64,000 nucleotides of DNA from the NCBI RefSeq assembly GCF_009913235.1, contig NZ_CP047897.1:744001-808000 (forward strand). The letters run 5' to 3'. A program made the translations under genes and the position numbers. Source of the DNA: Nibribacter ruber. GTDB lineage: Bacteria; Bacteroidota; Bacteroidia; Cytophagales; Hymenobacteraceae. Below the pieces are notes generated by a model, which worked only from the letters and a program-made list of their open reading frames with translations, had not been told where the DNA came from and searched no databases. Shown one piece after another: positions 8,948-20,321 of this stretch (the stretch's first letter is position 1; each line of letters starts with the position of its first letter).

Positions 8948-9589
8948 ATGACTACTTACGAAGAGATTTTCCAGAACAACCAGACCTGGATTGCCCAAAA
9001 GACCACCACCAACAAAGACTTCTTCAAAGACCTGGCCGCCGACCAAAATCCAGACTACCTGTACATTGGTTGCTCTGACAGCCGCGTGACCGCCGAAGAA
9101 ATCATGGGTCTTGGACCCGGCGAAGCGTTTGTGCACCGCAACGTGGCCAACCTGGTCAACAACGTGGACCTAAACGTAATGTCAGTGCTCAACTACGCCA
9201 TCAAACACCTCAAGGTAAAGCACATCATTGTCTGCGGCCATTATAATTGCGGCGGCGTAAAAGCGGCCATGCAACCCAAGGACCTGGGCTTGTTGAACCC
9301 CTGGCTGCGCAACATCAGAGACGTGTACCGCCATCACAAAGCGGAACTGGACGCTATAAAGGATGAGACCAAACGCTATGAACGGCTGGTAGAGTTGAAT
9401 GTGCTGGAACAGTGCACCAACATCATTAAAACCGCCGCACTTCAGTTAAGCTACCAGGAAAACGGCTACCCCGAAGTGCACGGCTGGGTTTTTGACCTCC
9501 ACACCGGCAAAATCATTGACTTGAACATTGACTTCAAGAAAATCCTGGCAGAAATCAAAGACATCTATGATTTAACGAACAGCAAATAA
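8948..9589 (+). CDS. Beta-class carbonic anhydrase
   Basis: A cytosolic zinc enzyme that hydrates CO2 to bicarbonate. The zinc ligands are C42, H98 and C101, in GCSDSR and CGHYNCGG; the catalytic D44-R46 pair is present. VHRNVANLV is also typical. The frame opens at 8879, but MTTYEEIFQNN at 8948 matches usual N-termini of the family and lies downstream of a TAGTTTTG box, giving 213 residues. It is single and convergent with lepA. It could support carboxylation or pH balance. Confidence 0.95.
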   Translation: MTTYEEIFQNNQTWIAQKTTTNKDFFKDLAADQNPDYLYIGCSDSRVTAEEIMGLGPGEAFVHRNVANLVNNVDLNVMSVLNYAIKHLKVKHIIVCGHYNCGGVKAAMQPKDLGLLNPWLRNIRDVYRHHKAELDAIKDETKRYERLVELNVLEQCTNIIKTAALQLSYQENGYPEVHGWVFDLHTGKIIDLNIDFKKILAEIKDIYDLTNSK

Positions 9590-9784
9590 TTGCTGATTGT
9601 TGGTTATTACCTTTTGATGATAAATCATTGGGTCTTTTCCTATTTTGTCATCCTGAAAGGATCCTGGTGGCAACCTAGATAGGCGTGTTTCAATTGCTAT
9701 CATTTCTTGTTAAAATCTCATCAGAAAACGAGTAGCATTTGAAAACACATAGTGGCACAAAGCGAATTAACTTCCCTTAAATTC

Positions 9785-9822
9785 CGTTTTTGGGCTATTT
9801 TCCTGAAAAGTGACCAAAAACG
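9785..9822. repeat. Dispersed 38-bp palindrome, copy 5
   Basis: Left arm CGTTTTTGGGCTATTTTC, right arm GAAAAGTGACCAAAAACG. It lies between two convergent genes, about 20 bp from the lepA terminator hairpin. Confidence 0.88.
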
Positions 9823-9840
9823 CCTTTCCCTTATAAAACA

Positions 9841-9869
9841 AAAGCCCCGGCATTTCTGTCGGGGCTTTT
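9841..9869 (-). terminator. Terminator of lepA, possibly bidirectional
   Basis: Stem AAAGCCCCG / CGGGGCTTT with a short loop. On the minus strand it is followed by TTTTGTTTTATAA; the plus side ends in a shorter T run. Confidence 0.85.
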
Positions 9870-9890
9870 AGTTGATCTATAAGAAAGAAA

Positions 9891-11678
<1,788 letters not shown>

Positions 11679-11697
11679 AAAAAAGGCTTACAAAGAG

Positions 11698-11705
11698 CAA
11701 AGATA
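11698..11705 (-). promoter_or_regulatory. -7 box for lepA
   Basis: TATCTTTG on the minus strand, 20 bp before the ATG, exactly fits TAnnTTTG. The predicted leader would be only about 13 bases. Confidence 0.5.
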
Positions 11706-11895
11706 CAAAATTATGCGGGCTGCCGGAATGGGTTTCTGACAGCTAAGTAGACTTTTTATCAGATGCCTTTCCTTTCAATGGAGTGATTATGAGACTAAAT
11801 CTTGCCAATCAAAAGCCATATTCATTTACCTTAACCGATCTTTTTACATGAAAAGGATTATTACCTTCACCCAAATTTTCGCTTGACGCCCCATC

Positions 11896-13299
11896 ATGAG
11901 CCGCCTTCTGCCCCTCTTCCTCTTCATAATTTTCATATCCATTACCTCTGCTGCTGGTCAAATTTTTCAGGAAGCAGATGCTTGGAGCCTTTCAGCGCTG
12001 CCCAGTGGAATAGAAACCGGTGATTTTAACAAAGACGGCCGTGCCGATATAGCCATTCTGGAATATAATAGCTGGAATGAATGCACGCTGTCCATTTATC
12101 TGAATGCTGCCAATAACAAGCTGACCTTGAAGGAACGCAAGTCTTACAAAGTGGCCGGTTACAGTTTACGAACCAACGACCTGAACAAAGATGGCCATCT
12201 GGACTTAGTGTTGACCATGCCTACTCAACTCATGCTTTTGTTGGGTGACGGCCAGGGAAATTTCAATGCTGCCAAAACTAAAAATATTAGAGATGGATAT
12301 GCCAGTGTAGTAAATGATTTTAACAAAGACGGCCACCTAGACATTGCGACCACTAATTTTTTAGATCAGTCGGTTATGTTATTTACAGGCAATGGAAAAG
12401 GAGGTTTTACAGAAAATGATGCTTACAAGGTAGGTGCGCAGCCCGCTTCCATTGAATCTTCTGATGTAAACCAAGACACTTACCCAGATTTGGTAGTGGG
12501 CAACCAGGCCAGCGGCAACATAAGCTTGTTGCTCAACAACAAGCAAGGTGGTTTTGGGGCGGCCAAAAACTATCCAGTAGGCTTTTTCCCTAACAACCTG
12601 GCCATTGCCGAACTAAACGGCGATCAGTATTTAGACATTGCCGTGGTGAGCCTCAATGAAAAGGAAAGCATCACCCTCCTATCAGGAGACGGACAAGGCG
12701 GATTTACACCTTTTCAAATTATACCAGGCTATATTCCGGCAGATATCCTCATCAAGGATTTTACTTGTGACGCAAGACCAGATATTTTGATTAGCAGTGG
12801 CGGGCTCATGCTTTTTGAAAACTCTGCCACCGGATTCGTCTTAAAAAACCAGGCTACCAACTGGCACGCGGCCTCTTCAATAGCCTCCGCCGACTTCAAC
12901 TTGGATGGAGGATTTGATGTAATAGCACCCTTCCAAAGAAATAACGTTGAAGTCGCACTCCTTACCAACATCAAAGACTGTGCACTCTACCTAAATAAAG
13001 AAGAAGATCCCGTAGACCCCAAACAACCTGACATTACACCTTCAAAACTGGTTTCTATACCCAATATCTTCACGCCAAACGGAGACGGCCAGAATGAGTT
13101 CTTTGAAATAAAATGGTCCAAGGACATTCCTGAAAACGAGCTTACCGTGTATGACCGCTGGGGAGGATTGGTACATTCCAATAAACATTACCAGAACAAC
13201 TGGAATGGTAGCCAATTGGCCGAAGGGGTTTATTTCTATATTATCCAAGTTAATAAGTCAAAAGAGGTCTTTAAGGGCTGGGTGACCATTGCACGGTAA
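11896..13299 (+). CDS. Secreted FG-GAP/VCBS-repeat protein with type B T9SS sorting domain
   Basis: A 467-residue protein exported by the Sec system and then type IX secretion. The signal peptide covers residues 1-22. At least five repeats with calcium-loop signatures (DFNKDGRADIA, DLNKDGHLDLV, DFNKDGHLDIA, DVNQDTYPDLV, ELNGDQYLDIA) build a beta-propeller like integrin FG-GAP domains. The last 85 residues start at PNIFTPNGDGQNEFF and end in VFKGWVTIAR, the gliding-motility-associated (CHU_C, TIGR04131-like) sorting domain. Its job is probably cell-surface adhesion or matrix binding, which is inference. Confidence 0.92.
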   Translation: MSRLLPLFLFIIFISITSAAGQIFQEADAWSLSALPSGIETGDFNKDGRADIAILEYNSWNECTLSIYLNAANNKLTLKERKSYKVAGYSLRTNDLNKDGHLDLVLTMPTQLMLLLGDGQGNFNAAKTKNIRDGYASVVNDFNKDGHLDIATTNFLDQSVMLFTGNGKGGFTENDAYKVGAQPASIESSDVNQDTYPDLVVGNQASGNISLLLNNKQGGFGAAKNYPVGFFPNNLAIAELNGDQYLDIAVVSLNEKESITLLSGDGQGGFTPFQIIPGYIPADILIKDFTCDARPDILISSGGLMLFENSATGFVLKNQATNWHAASSIASADFNLDGGFDVIAPFQRNNVEVALLTNIKDCALYLNKEEDPVDPKQPDITPSKLVSIPNIFTPNGDGQNEFFEIKWSKDIPENELTVYDRWGGLVHSNKHYQNNWNGSQLAEGVYFYIIQVNKSKEVFKGWVTIAR

Positions 13300-13461
13300 G
13301 ATTGCCTTTGCGTTATTTTTATTTCAACGCTGTAGGCCGTAATATATAAGATTGAGGCAAAAGCTTTTGAAACTCTCCGTTTACGGTCATTTCCATTAAG
13401 GGCTTTTACCTTCTTATGTTGTTTAAATAAACTTGGTTCAATGCTTAAATTAAGACCGAAG

Positions 13462-13499
13462 CGTTTTTATCCTCTTTTCCAGAAAACACGCCAAAAACG
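13462..13499. repeat. Dispersed 38-bp palindrome, copy 6
   Basis: Right arm GAAAACACGCCAAAAACG is well kept; left arm CGTTTTTATCCTCTTTTC has drifted. Confidence 0.85.
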
Positions 13500-13560
13500 A
13501 AAGATTTAATTCCTGCACAATTCAAAACCAAACTCCTATTTAGTAGCAAACGGTTAAAAG

Positions 13561-13596
13561 AAAAGGCCCATTTACCTAGTGGCAAATGGGCCTTTT
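13561..13596. terminator. Bidirectional terminator
   Basis: Stem AAAAGGCCCATTT / AAATGGGCCTTTT around a roughly 10-base loop, with A-rich and T-rich sides that suit both converging genes. Confidence 0.8.
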
Positions 13597-13631
13597 ACTT
13601 ATTTGAAATTCACAACTTCTTTATTCAGGGA

Positions 13632-15065
13632 TTATTCTTTCCAACCTCCACCTAAGGCACGGTAAATGTTCACCATGGCATTAAGTTGCTGTACCTTGGT
13701 TTCAATCAATTCAAACCTGGATTCCTGTGCTTCGCGCTGCGTGAGGAGCACCTCTAAATAATCTGCCCGGGCAGAAGCAAACAACTGGTTGGAGATGTCA
13801 ATGGACTGTGTAAGCGCCTCCACTTCCCTAGACTTCAGGCGGTAGCTGTTTTCCAAGTTGCTGATGTTGGACAGCTGGTTGGCTACTTCAATATAGGCAT
13901 TCAAGATGGTGCGCTCATATTGGTAGACGGCCTGCAGTTGCTTGGCATTGGCACTGCTGTACACGGCCTTGATGGCGTTTCTATTCACCAAAGGCGCCGC
14001 CACGTCACCGGCCAGCGAGAACAACAAAGATTCTGGTTTCAGCAAATAACCCGGGCTGAAGGCCTGTAACCCTACCCCTGCGGTCAAACCCAAAGATGGA
14101 TAGAAGTTGGCTCTGGCTACCTGCACATCCAATTTGGCAGCGGCCAGTTCCAACTCTGCCTGCCGAATGTCGGGGCGGTTGGCTAGCAACTGCGCCGGTA
14201 CGCCGGCCTGCACCGCCTGCGGCGTGACATTGTCAAAGCCGTTCTTGGCCCGTTGTACCGGCTGCGGGAATCTGCCTACCAGAAAATTGATGCGGTTCTC
14301 AGTCTCAGTGATCTTCTGCTGAACCTGGTACTGCAGTCCTTGTGAGTGTAACACTTGGGCCTGAAACCTGCGCACGGGCAGCTCCGTCACCTTGGCCGCT
14401 TCTTTCTGAAGTTTTACCGTTTTCAGGACGTTGCTCTGGATTTCAATGTTCTGCTGAATGATGGCCAGTTGATTGTCCAGTGCCAGGAGTTCATAATAAG
14501 AATTGGCAATCTCAGAGATAAGGTTGGTAACCATGAAGTTTCTGCCCTCCACAGACGCCAGGTACCGGTGCACGGCTGCTTTTTTAGCATTGCGCAACTT
14601 GTGCCACACGTCCACTTCCCAGTTGGCGTAGGCGCCTATGCCATAGTCCTGGAGCGGCTCGGGCATTTCTTTGCCGGGCTCAATCTCGGTGGTGGCTTCT
14701 AAGGCGCCAATGTTAGTGAAACGGGCCACCTTGTCAACACCCGCGCCAGCCCTCAACCCCACCGAAGGAAGGTATTCGCCCTGGCGCACCTTCACTTCAT
14801 TTCTGGAGATTTCAATTTCCTGCAGGGTAATGTTCAACTCCTGGTTGTTTTGCAGGGCAGTGTCAATCAGGCTGGTTAAGTAGGCATCTGCAAAGAATTT
14901 CTTCCATTGCACCTGCGCGGCATTGGTAGTGTCATGGTCCGTGACAAAGGCAGCAGGAACAGACTTATTTTCTGCGCGCTGTACCAAGGCAGGCACGCTG
15001 CAAGAGGTGTAGGCCAAGGATACCAACCCCAGTCCCAACCATTTTATAGCTTTTCCTTTATACAT
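13632..15065 (-). CDS. RND efflux outer-membrane lipoprotein, NodT family
   Basis: The outer-membrane channel of the RND operon. The frame opens to 15143, but the ATG at 15065 (MYKGKAIKW) yields a proper lipoprotein signal with lipobox AYTSC and overlaps the pump stop by 8 bases, as in coupled operons. This gives 477 residues. The NodT/OprM features ALQNNQELNITLQEIEISRN and ANRPDIRQAELELAAAKLDV are visible. It completes the tripartite adaptor-pump-channel unit. Confidence 0.93.
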   Translation of the reverse strand: MYKGKAIKWLGLGLVSLAYTSCSVPALVQRAENKSVPAAFVTDHDTTNAAQVQWKKFFADAYLTSLIDTALQNNQELNITLQEIEISRNEVKVRQGEYLPSVGLRAGAGVDKVARFTNIGALEATTEIEPGKEMPEPLQDYGIGAYANWEVDVWHKLRNAKKAAVHRYLASVEGRNFMVTNLISEIANSYYELLALDNQLAIIQQNIEIQSNVLKTVKLQKEAAKVTELPVRRFQAQVLHSQGLQYQVQQKITETENRINFLVGRFPQPVQRAKNGFDNVTPQAVQAGVPAQLLANRPDIRQAELELAAAKLDVQVARANFYPSLGLTAGVGLQAFSPGYLLKPESLLFSLAGDVAAPLVNRNAIKAVYSSANAKQLQAVYQYERTILNAYIEVANQLSNISNLENSYRLKSREVEALTQSIDISNQLFASARADYLEVLLTQREAQESRFELIETKVQQLNAMVNIYRALGGGWKE

Positions 15066-18000
15066 GGTCTTGGCTTTCGTCAATGAGTGAAAGATCTTCG
15101 GTGACATAGACATACTCTTCTGTGAGCGGCGTCTCATGCTCATCTCTGATCAAGTGACGGCCGTCTGCCATTTTAGCGAAAATGTAGTACAGCCCCGGGA
15201 TGATCACCACCCCGAAAATGGTTCCGAACAACATTCCACCCAGCGCCGAGGCACCGATGGTCTGGTTCCCGATGGCTCCTGCTCCAGAAGCCACAATCAA
15301 AGGAATCAAACCGGCCACAAACGCGAAGGAAGTCATGAGGATAGGACGGAAACGCACGCGGGCTCCTTCAATGGCCGCCTCTAGAATGGTGGCTCCCTGC
15401 TGCCGTTTCTGCACTGCAAACTCCACAATCAACACGGCGTTCTTACCCAGCAATCCTATGAGCATGATGAGACCAATCTGAGCGTAAATGTTGTTTTCCA
15501 GACCCATCAACTTCAATAACAGGAAGGAACCAAACACCCCAACTGGCAAGGAAAGCACCACCGCAAAAGGAATAATGAAACTCTCATACTGCGCCGCCAA
15601 CACAAAGTAGACGAACAGCAATACTACCAGGAACACGTACAGCGACTCATTTCCCCGGATGGACTCATCATAAGAAAGTCCTTCCCAGGCAATGTCATAG
15701 CCCTTCGGCAAAGTGGTAGAGGCTACTTCCTGAATGGCTTGAATGGCATCTGCCGTGGTGTAGCCTTTGGCCGGTAGTCCTTGGATAGCCGCCGAGTTGT
15801 ACAGGTTGAAACGCGTTACCTCATTGGGTCCCTGGGTCTTCTTCAGCTTCATGAAAGCAGAGTAAGGCACCATTTCACCAGCTTCATTTTTTACGAAGAG
15901 GTTCAAGATGTCAGACGGCAGTCTTCTGAATTTGGGATCTGACTGCACGTACACCTTGAAGAACTGGTTGAATTTGATGAAACCCTGCTCATAGGTACTG
16001 CCAATGAGAATGTTCAGGTTCTCCATGGCTTTCCCAATGGAAACACCTTTCTGCATGGCCAGGTTGTTGTCAATCTCCAGCTCATACTGCGGGTAATTAG
16101 CGGCAAAGAAAGTAAACAAGCCGGTTAGCTCTGGGCGCTTACTCAGGTTGTCCATGAACTGCTGGTTCACTTTGTCAAACTCATGGTAATCCGTTTCAGA
16201 GTTCTTATCCAGGAGACGCATAGAGAAACCACCAGAAGAACCGAAGCCCGGAATAGCGGGTGGCTCAAAGAATTCTACCACGGCGCCCAGGCCTTTGGAC
16301 TTCTCTTCCAACTCTTCCATGATTTCTTTCACGGTGTTCTTGCGGTCTGACCAGCTTTTTAAGTTGATCAAACAGGTACCCGCGTTGGAACCGCGTCCTT
16401 CGGTCATAATCTCATATCCTGCCAAAGAAGAAACAGACTCAACGCCTTCAATTTTTGCACAGATTTTCTGCAGTCTTTGTGACACCTTGTTAGTTGTTTC
16501 CAGGGTAGAACCCGGTGGTGTCTGCACAATAGCATAAATGGTTCCCTGGTCTTCGTTCGGGATAAAGCCCGAAGGCAGCACTTTACTTTCTAAGAAAATA
16601 CCCACGCCAAAGGCCAACAGAATTCCCCACGTCAACCATCTTCTGCTCACTATTGACCGCAACAGGCCAACGTATTTTCCCGTCAGTTTTTCAAAACCGC
16701 TGTTGAAACCGTCCAGCGCTTTGGTCAATGGGTTCCGCTTTTTAGGCTTGCCGTGGTTGTTCTTTAAGAGCATGGCACACAGCACCGGTGTAAGGGTCAA
16801 GGCAATCACCGCTGAGATAACAATGGAACTGGCCATGGTAATAGAGAACTGCCGATAGAAAATACCCACCGGCCCGGACATGAATACCAACGGCACGAAC
16901 ACCGCGGTCATTACCAAGGTAATGGCAATGATGGCGCCGCCAATTTCACGCAATACTTCTATGGTCGCCTTGTAAGGCGAAAGATTGGTTTCCTCCATCT
17001 TGGCGTGCACGGCCTCCACCACCACAATGGCGTTGTCAACCACAATACCAATAGCCAACACCAAGGCAAACAGCGTAATCAAGTTGATGGATAGCCCAAA
17101 GAATTGGATCACGAAGAACGCTCCCACCAGAGAAACCGGTACCGCCAAAATAGGGATGAGCGTAGATCGCCAGTCACCTAAGAAGATAAACACCACAATG
17201 GCCACCAGAATGAAAGCGTCTCTTAGGGTGTGGATTACCTGGTCAATGGAAGCATCAAGGAACTGAGAAACGTCATAGCTGATTTTATAATCCATGCCTG
17301 GCGGGAAGGAACCTTTCATCACTTCCAGTTTGGCTTTCACTTCGGCAATTACATCGCTGGCGTTACTGCCATAGTTCTGCTTTAATACAATCGCTGCCGC
17401 TGGGCTGCCATTCAGGTTGGAGTAGATGTCAAAGAACTCACTGCCCAATTCAACGGTGGCAATGTCTTTCATGCGCACGCTCTCCCCTTCGGCGTTGGCG
17501 CGCACAATAATGTTCTCATATTCTACCGGCTTGTTGTAGCGGCCTTTGTAGGTAAGCACGTATTCTAGAGACTGCGCGGCAATACCAGAACTTTGACCAA
17601 TACGACCAGGACGGCCTATGATGCTTTGCTCGGCCAGGGCCTCCATTACTTCTTCCACTGAGATTTTGTAGGCCCGCATGCGGTCTGGGTTCAGCCAAAC
17701 GCGCATGGCATAACGGCGGCTACCAAGAATTTGCGCTCTGGCCACCCCTTTGATTCTCTGGATTTCTGGGATCATCTTCACCGTGGCATAGTTGAAGAGG
17801 AACTTCTCATCCATGCTTTTCTCCTTGGAATAGAGGTTCACATACATCAACATACTGGGCTGGATGGGCGTAATCACCACGCCTTCTCTCTGCACCAGTT
17901 CTGGAAGCAGCGGCATTACCTGGTCAACCCTGGTCTTGACTCGAATAACGGCGTCATTGGGGTCGGTGCCGGGTTCAAAGATGATCCTGAGGGTGGCTTC

Positions 18001-18258
18001 ACCGGCACTGGTGGCATCTGAGGCAATATACCGCATACCCTCTACGCCGTTAATAGCCTGTTCCAGGGTGATCAGTGTGGAGTTTACCAGTACGTCTGCA
18101 CTGGAACCGGGGTAGGCAATGAAGATATTGACCGTGGTTGGCGCAATATCGGGGTATTGTGAAATGGGCAGCTGTTTGATGGCCAACCCTCCCACAAACA
18201 CGATCATAACCGATATGACAATGGCAAATACCGGTCTGTGTATGAATTTACTAAACAT
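15058..18258 (-). CDS. RND multidrug efflux pump, HAE1 (AcrB) family
   Basis: A 1066-residue inner-membrane transporter, normal for HAE1 pumps. The N-terminus FIHRPVFAIVISVMIVFVGG is the typical first helix. GIVVDNAIVVVEAV near residue 405 contains the two Asp residues of proton relay in helix 4, and KNAVLIVEFA carries the helix-10 lysine. Two large periplasmic loops lie at about 40-340 and 560-870. It is the middle gene of a three-gene efflux operon. The substrate is not predictable; hydrophobic drugs, detergents or bile-like compounds are usual. Confidence 0.96.
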   Translation of the reverse strand: MFSKFIHRPVFAIVISVMIVFVGGLAIKQLPISQYPDIAPTTVNIFIAYPGSSADVLVNSTLITLEQAINGVEGMRYIASDATSAGEATLRIIFEPGTDPNDAVIRVKTRVDQVMPLLPELVQREGVVITPIQPSMLMYVNLYSKEKSMDEKFLFNYATVKMIPEIQRIKGVARAQILGSRRYAMRVWLNPDRMRAYKISVEEVMEALAEQSIIGRPGRIGQSSGIAAQSLEYVLTYKGRYNKPVEYENIIVRANAEGESVRMKDIATVELGSEFFDIYSNLNGSPAAAIVLKQNYGSNASDVIAEVKAKLEVMKGSFPPGMDYKISYDVSQFLDASIDQVIHTLRDAFILVAIVVFIFLGDWRSTLIPILAVPVSLVGAFFVIQFFGLSINLITLFALVLAIGIVVDNAIVVVEAVHAKMEETNLSPYKATIEVLREIGGAIIAITLVMTAVFVPLVFMSGPVGIFYRQFSITMASSIVISAVIALTLTPVLCAMLLKNNHGKPKKRNPLTKALDGFNSGFEKLTGKYVGLLRSIVSRRWLTWGILLAFGVGIFLESKVLPSGFIPNEDQGTIYAIVQTPPGSTLETTNKVSQRLQKICAKIEGVESVSSLAGYEIMTEGRGSNAGTCLINLKSWSDRKNTVKEIMEELEEKSKGLGAVVEFFEPPAIPGFGSSGGFSMRLLDKNSETDYHEFDKVNQQFMDNLSKRPELTGLFTFFAANYPQYELEIDNNLAMQKGVSIGKAMENLNILIGSTYEQGFIKFNQFFKVYVQSDPKFRRLPSDILNLFVKNEAGEMVPYSAFMKLKKTQGPNEVTRFNLYNSAAIQGLPAKGYTTADAIQAIQEVASTTLPKGYDIAWEGLSYDESIRGNESLYVFLVVLLFVYFVLAAQYESFIIPFAVVLSLPVGVFGSFLLLKLMGLENNIYAQIGLIMLIGLLGKNAVLIVEFAVQKRQQGATILEAAIEGARVRFRPILMTSFAFVAGLIPLIVASGAGAIGNQTIGASALGGMLFGTIFGVVIIPGLYYIFAKMADGRHLIRDEHETPLTEEYVYVTEDLSLIDESQDHV

Positions 18259-18283
18259 GTCTTCTACTTTCTAGAAAGGTGAG

Positions 18284-19366
18284 TTACTCCGCGTATAATT
18301 CTAACTGAGACATGGCGGTGGCGGGCTCCACAAACTTGGTATAGATCTTTTGGTTTTCCCTAACCAGGCGCAGGCCTTCCAGCAGAATCTTGTCATCCTT
18401 GCTTAGTCCCTTTGATACCACGTAAATGTGCGGCAGCTCTGAGGCAACGGTAATCTCTCTGGACTTCACCTCATTGTTTTTGTCCAACACGTAGACATAC
18501 TTTTTATCCAGCACCTCAAATGTGGCTTTCTGCGGAATAAGCAAGGCATTGCGCATGGGTACTTCCATCAAAACTTTACCGGTCTCGCCATGGCGTAACA
18601 AGCCATTAGGGTTAGGAAAAGTGGCTCTGAAGGCAATGTTCCCAGTTTCATTGTTGAAATCTGCCTCAATGGTCTTTACCTCGCCGGGGTATTCAAACAC
18701 CTGCTGGTTGGCCATCTGCAGCTTCACTTTTTGCATGTTGCTGCTTTTGTTGGTGGTTTTATAGTCCAGGTACTCAGACTCAGGTACGTTAAAGTACACC
18801 CACATCTGGCTGTTGTCAGAAAGAGTGGTGAGCAACTCGCCTTCGTCTACTAAGCTTCCCAGCCTTACTTCCAGATGGTCCATGAGGCCGTCAAAAGGAG
18901 CTTTGATTTGGGTAAAGCCTAAATGCACTTTCGCTAGTGACACGTCTGCCTGGGCCTTGCTGAGCTTGGCTTTGGCCATAGCCAGTTCATTAGGAGACAC
19001 AATGTTGCTGGATGCCAGCTTCTTGGTGTTCAGGTATTCAATGTTGGCAAAGCTGGCCTCTGCTTGGGCTTTCTGGAGTTCTGCCTGGTACATGGCCGGC
19101 ATGATCTGGAACATGAGCTGTCCCTTTCTAACCTTCTGCCCCTCGTCTACAAACATTTTCTGCAGATAGCCTTTTTCCAGCGCCCGCACCTCTATGTGGC
19201 TGATGGCGTGGATTTGGCTCACGTACTCCTTGGTGATCAAGGTGTCTTTTACCAGTGGGCTGGTTACCTGAAACTCGGTAGCCTCGTGTTTTTCTTCCTT
19301 CTTTGATTCACAACCAGTATGACCCAACAGGGCACAAAAGGCTATGAGCATGAAATTTCGCTTCAT
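18284..19366 (-). CDS. RND periplasmic adaptor lipoprotein
   Basis: A 360-residue membrane-fusion protein, first in the RND operon, 25 bp before the pump gene. Signal peptide and lipobox LLGHTGC end at C19, so it is probably anchored to the inner membrane by lipid. The biotinyl-lipoyl-like halves (VRALEKGYLQKMFVDEGQ and IKAPFDGLMDHLEVRLGS) flank an alpha-helical hairpin of about residues 85-145. A beta-barrel and membrane-proximal domain follow. Confidence 0.93.
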   Translation of the reverse strand: MKRNFMLIAFCALLGHTGCESKKEEKHEATEFQVTSPLVKDTLITKEYVSQIHAISHIEVRALEKGYLQKMFVDEGQKVRKGQLMFQIMPAMYQAELQKAQAEASFANIEYLNTKKLASSNIVSPNELAMAKAKLSKAQADVSLAKVHLGFTQIKAPFDGLMDHLEVRLGSLVDEGELLTTLSDNSQMWVYFNVPESEYLDYKTTNKSSNMQKVKLQMANQQVFEYPGEVKTIEADFNNETGNIAFRATFPNPNGLLRHGETGKVLMEVPMRNALLIPQKATFEVLDKKYVYVLDKNNEVKSREITVASELPHIYVVSKGLSKDDKILLEGLRLVRENQKIYTKFVEPATAMSQLELYAE

Positions 19367-19669
19367 GATAGATATGGATTATTAAAAAAAAATGGATGTG
19401 ATGACAATGGGTGTAGGATGGCTACAATGCGCCCGCCAGCCGCCAGCATGCGGTGGGAAATGGGCAATTAAAAATGGGCATACCTAGTTGGAAAGACTGC
19501 TTTCCAGACTTTAACTGTCTGTCCCCTCAACCGGAGGGCCAACCAAGAATAAGCCGAATGAATTAACTAATAGAAAGCATGCCTTTACTTTCCAGTGGGC
19601 AGAAACCACCAGAAACCAATGAAAATAGGCAGGCAATTAGGCAATGAAGTTGCCTAGGCGAAATGAAAA
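19367..19669. other. Intergenic region upstream of the RND operon
   Basis: A 303-bp gap that should hold the RND operon promoter. I see no operator palindrome, no adjacent regulator, no copy of the dispersed repeat, and no supported small gene. Confidence 0.5.
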
Positions 19670-20098
19670 TCAGATTCGGAGAACCCGGAAGAGGAGATAC
19701 CTCCGGTGAAAAGAGAAATTAGCGAACTGGCTGGTGAAGCGGCAGCGCTGAATAATAGACCAAAAAATGTGCGCAAAGGTCCCGGCGAATAAAATAGCCG
19801 TAAGGAAGTCACTCCCACCTTTGTCATATTTGAAACTTCCGGCTTGGTCTTCTTCTAGCTCGGTTACCGTTTCTGAGGTGGCAATTAGGTCAGCTGCCTG
19901 CTCAAAGGTTGGTAAGGAGTAGGAAAGAGTATAAACTGGATCTTGCAGTACCTCCCTGAATTGGGCCAGAGCAGCCAGCTGAGAGGTATGCGAAGGATAA
20001 AAGGCCTCTTGTTGCTTTACCTGTGCCAGCAATTGGGTATTGCCGCCCAGCAGGAAAATGCACAGAGATAAGAGTAATGTAGTGAACGCCTTTATCAT
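19670..20098 (-). CDS. Small secreted or membrane protein of unknown function
   Basis: A 142-residue protein with a good signal peptide (residues 1-25, cleavage near LLAQ). The middle is hydrophilic and acidic. A single hydrophobic stretch at about 99-113 (FLTAILFAGTFAHIF) is followed by a basic, aromatic tail ending YLLFRVLRI. I do not recognise the family. A competing frame starts at 20189 but lacks a signal peptide. It stands alone between the RND operon and the TRIC-like channel gene. Confidence 0.55.
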   Translation of the reverse strand: MIKAFTTLLLSLCIFLLGGNTQLLAQVKQQEAFYPSHTSQLAALAQFREVLQDPVYTLSYSLPTFEQAADLIATSETVTELEEDQAGSFKYDKGGSDFLTAILFAGTFAHIFWSIIQRCRFTSQFANFSFHRRYLLFRVLRI

Positions 20099-20321
20099 TC
20101 TGCCCCAAAATTAGGTCGGGATGGTGAGATAGGCAAGACATCCTCGTTAAATAATAATTTCCTGACCTATTGAGTCTTCCAAAAGTCAAATCTACAAAGG
20201 CCGCTAGTATCTCCCTTCCACAACCGTTTCTGGATTAAAACCTTACCTTATCGTTGCAAGAGGTGATTTTTGGGTCAAGTGATTCTGCGTAGAATTGGGA
20301 ATAGAATTACGGGCACGCAAG

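Larger units (their letters stand above)
9590..9890. other. Convergent intergenic region
   Basis: A 301-bp gap between the carbonic anhydrase stop and the lepA stop. It holds palindrome copy 5 and a strong hairpin at 9841-9869. The part from 9590 to 9780 shows no gene or structured element that I can support. Confidence 0.7.
13300..13631. other. Convergent intergenic region
   Basis: A 332-bp gap between two gene ends. It holds palindrome copy 6 and a terminator hairpin at 13561-13596. No gene is visible in the rest. Confidence 0.7.

Noticed and set aside
9640-9700. GTCATCCT-containing stretch, partly similar to one near 31408
   Set aside because: The shared part is only about 8-12 bases, too short to call a repeat family from this window.
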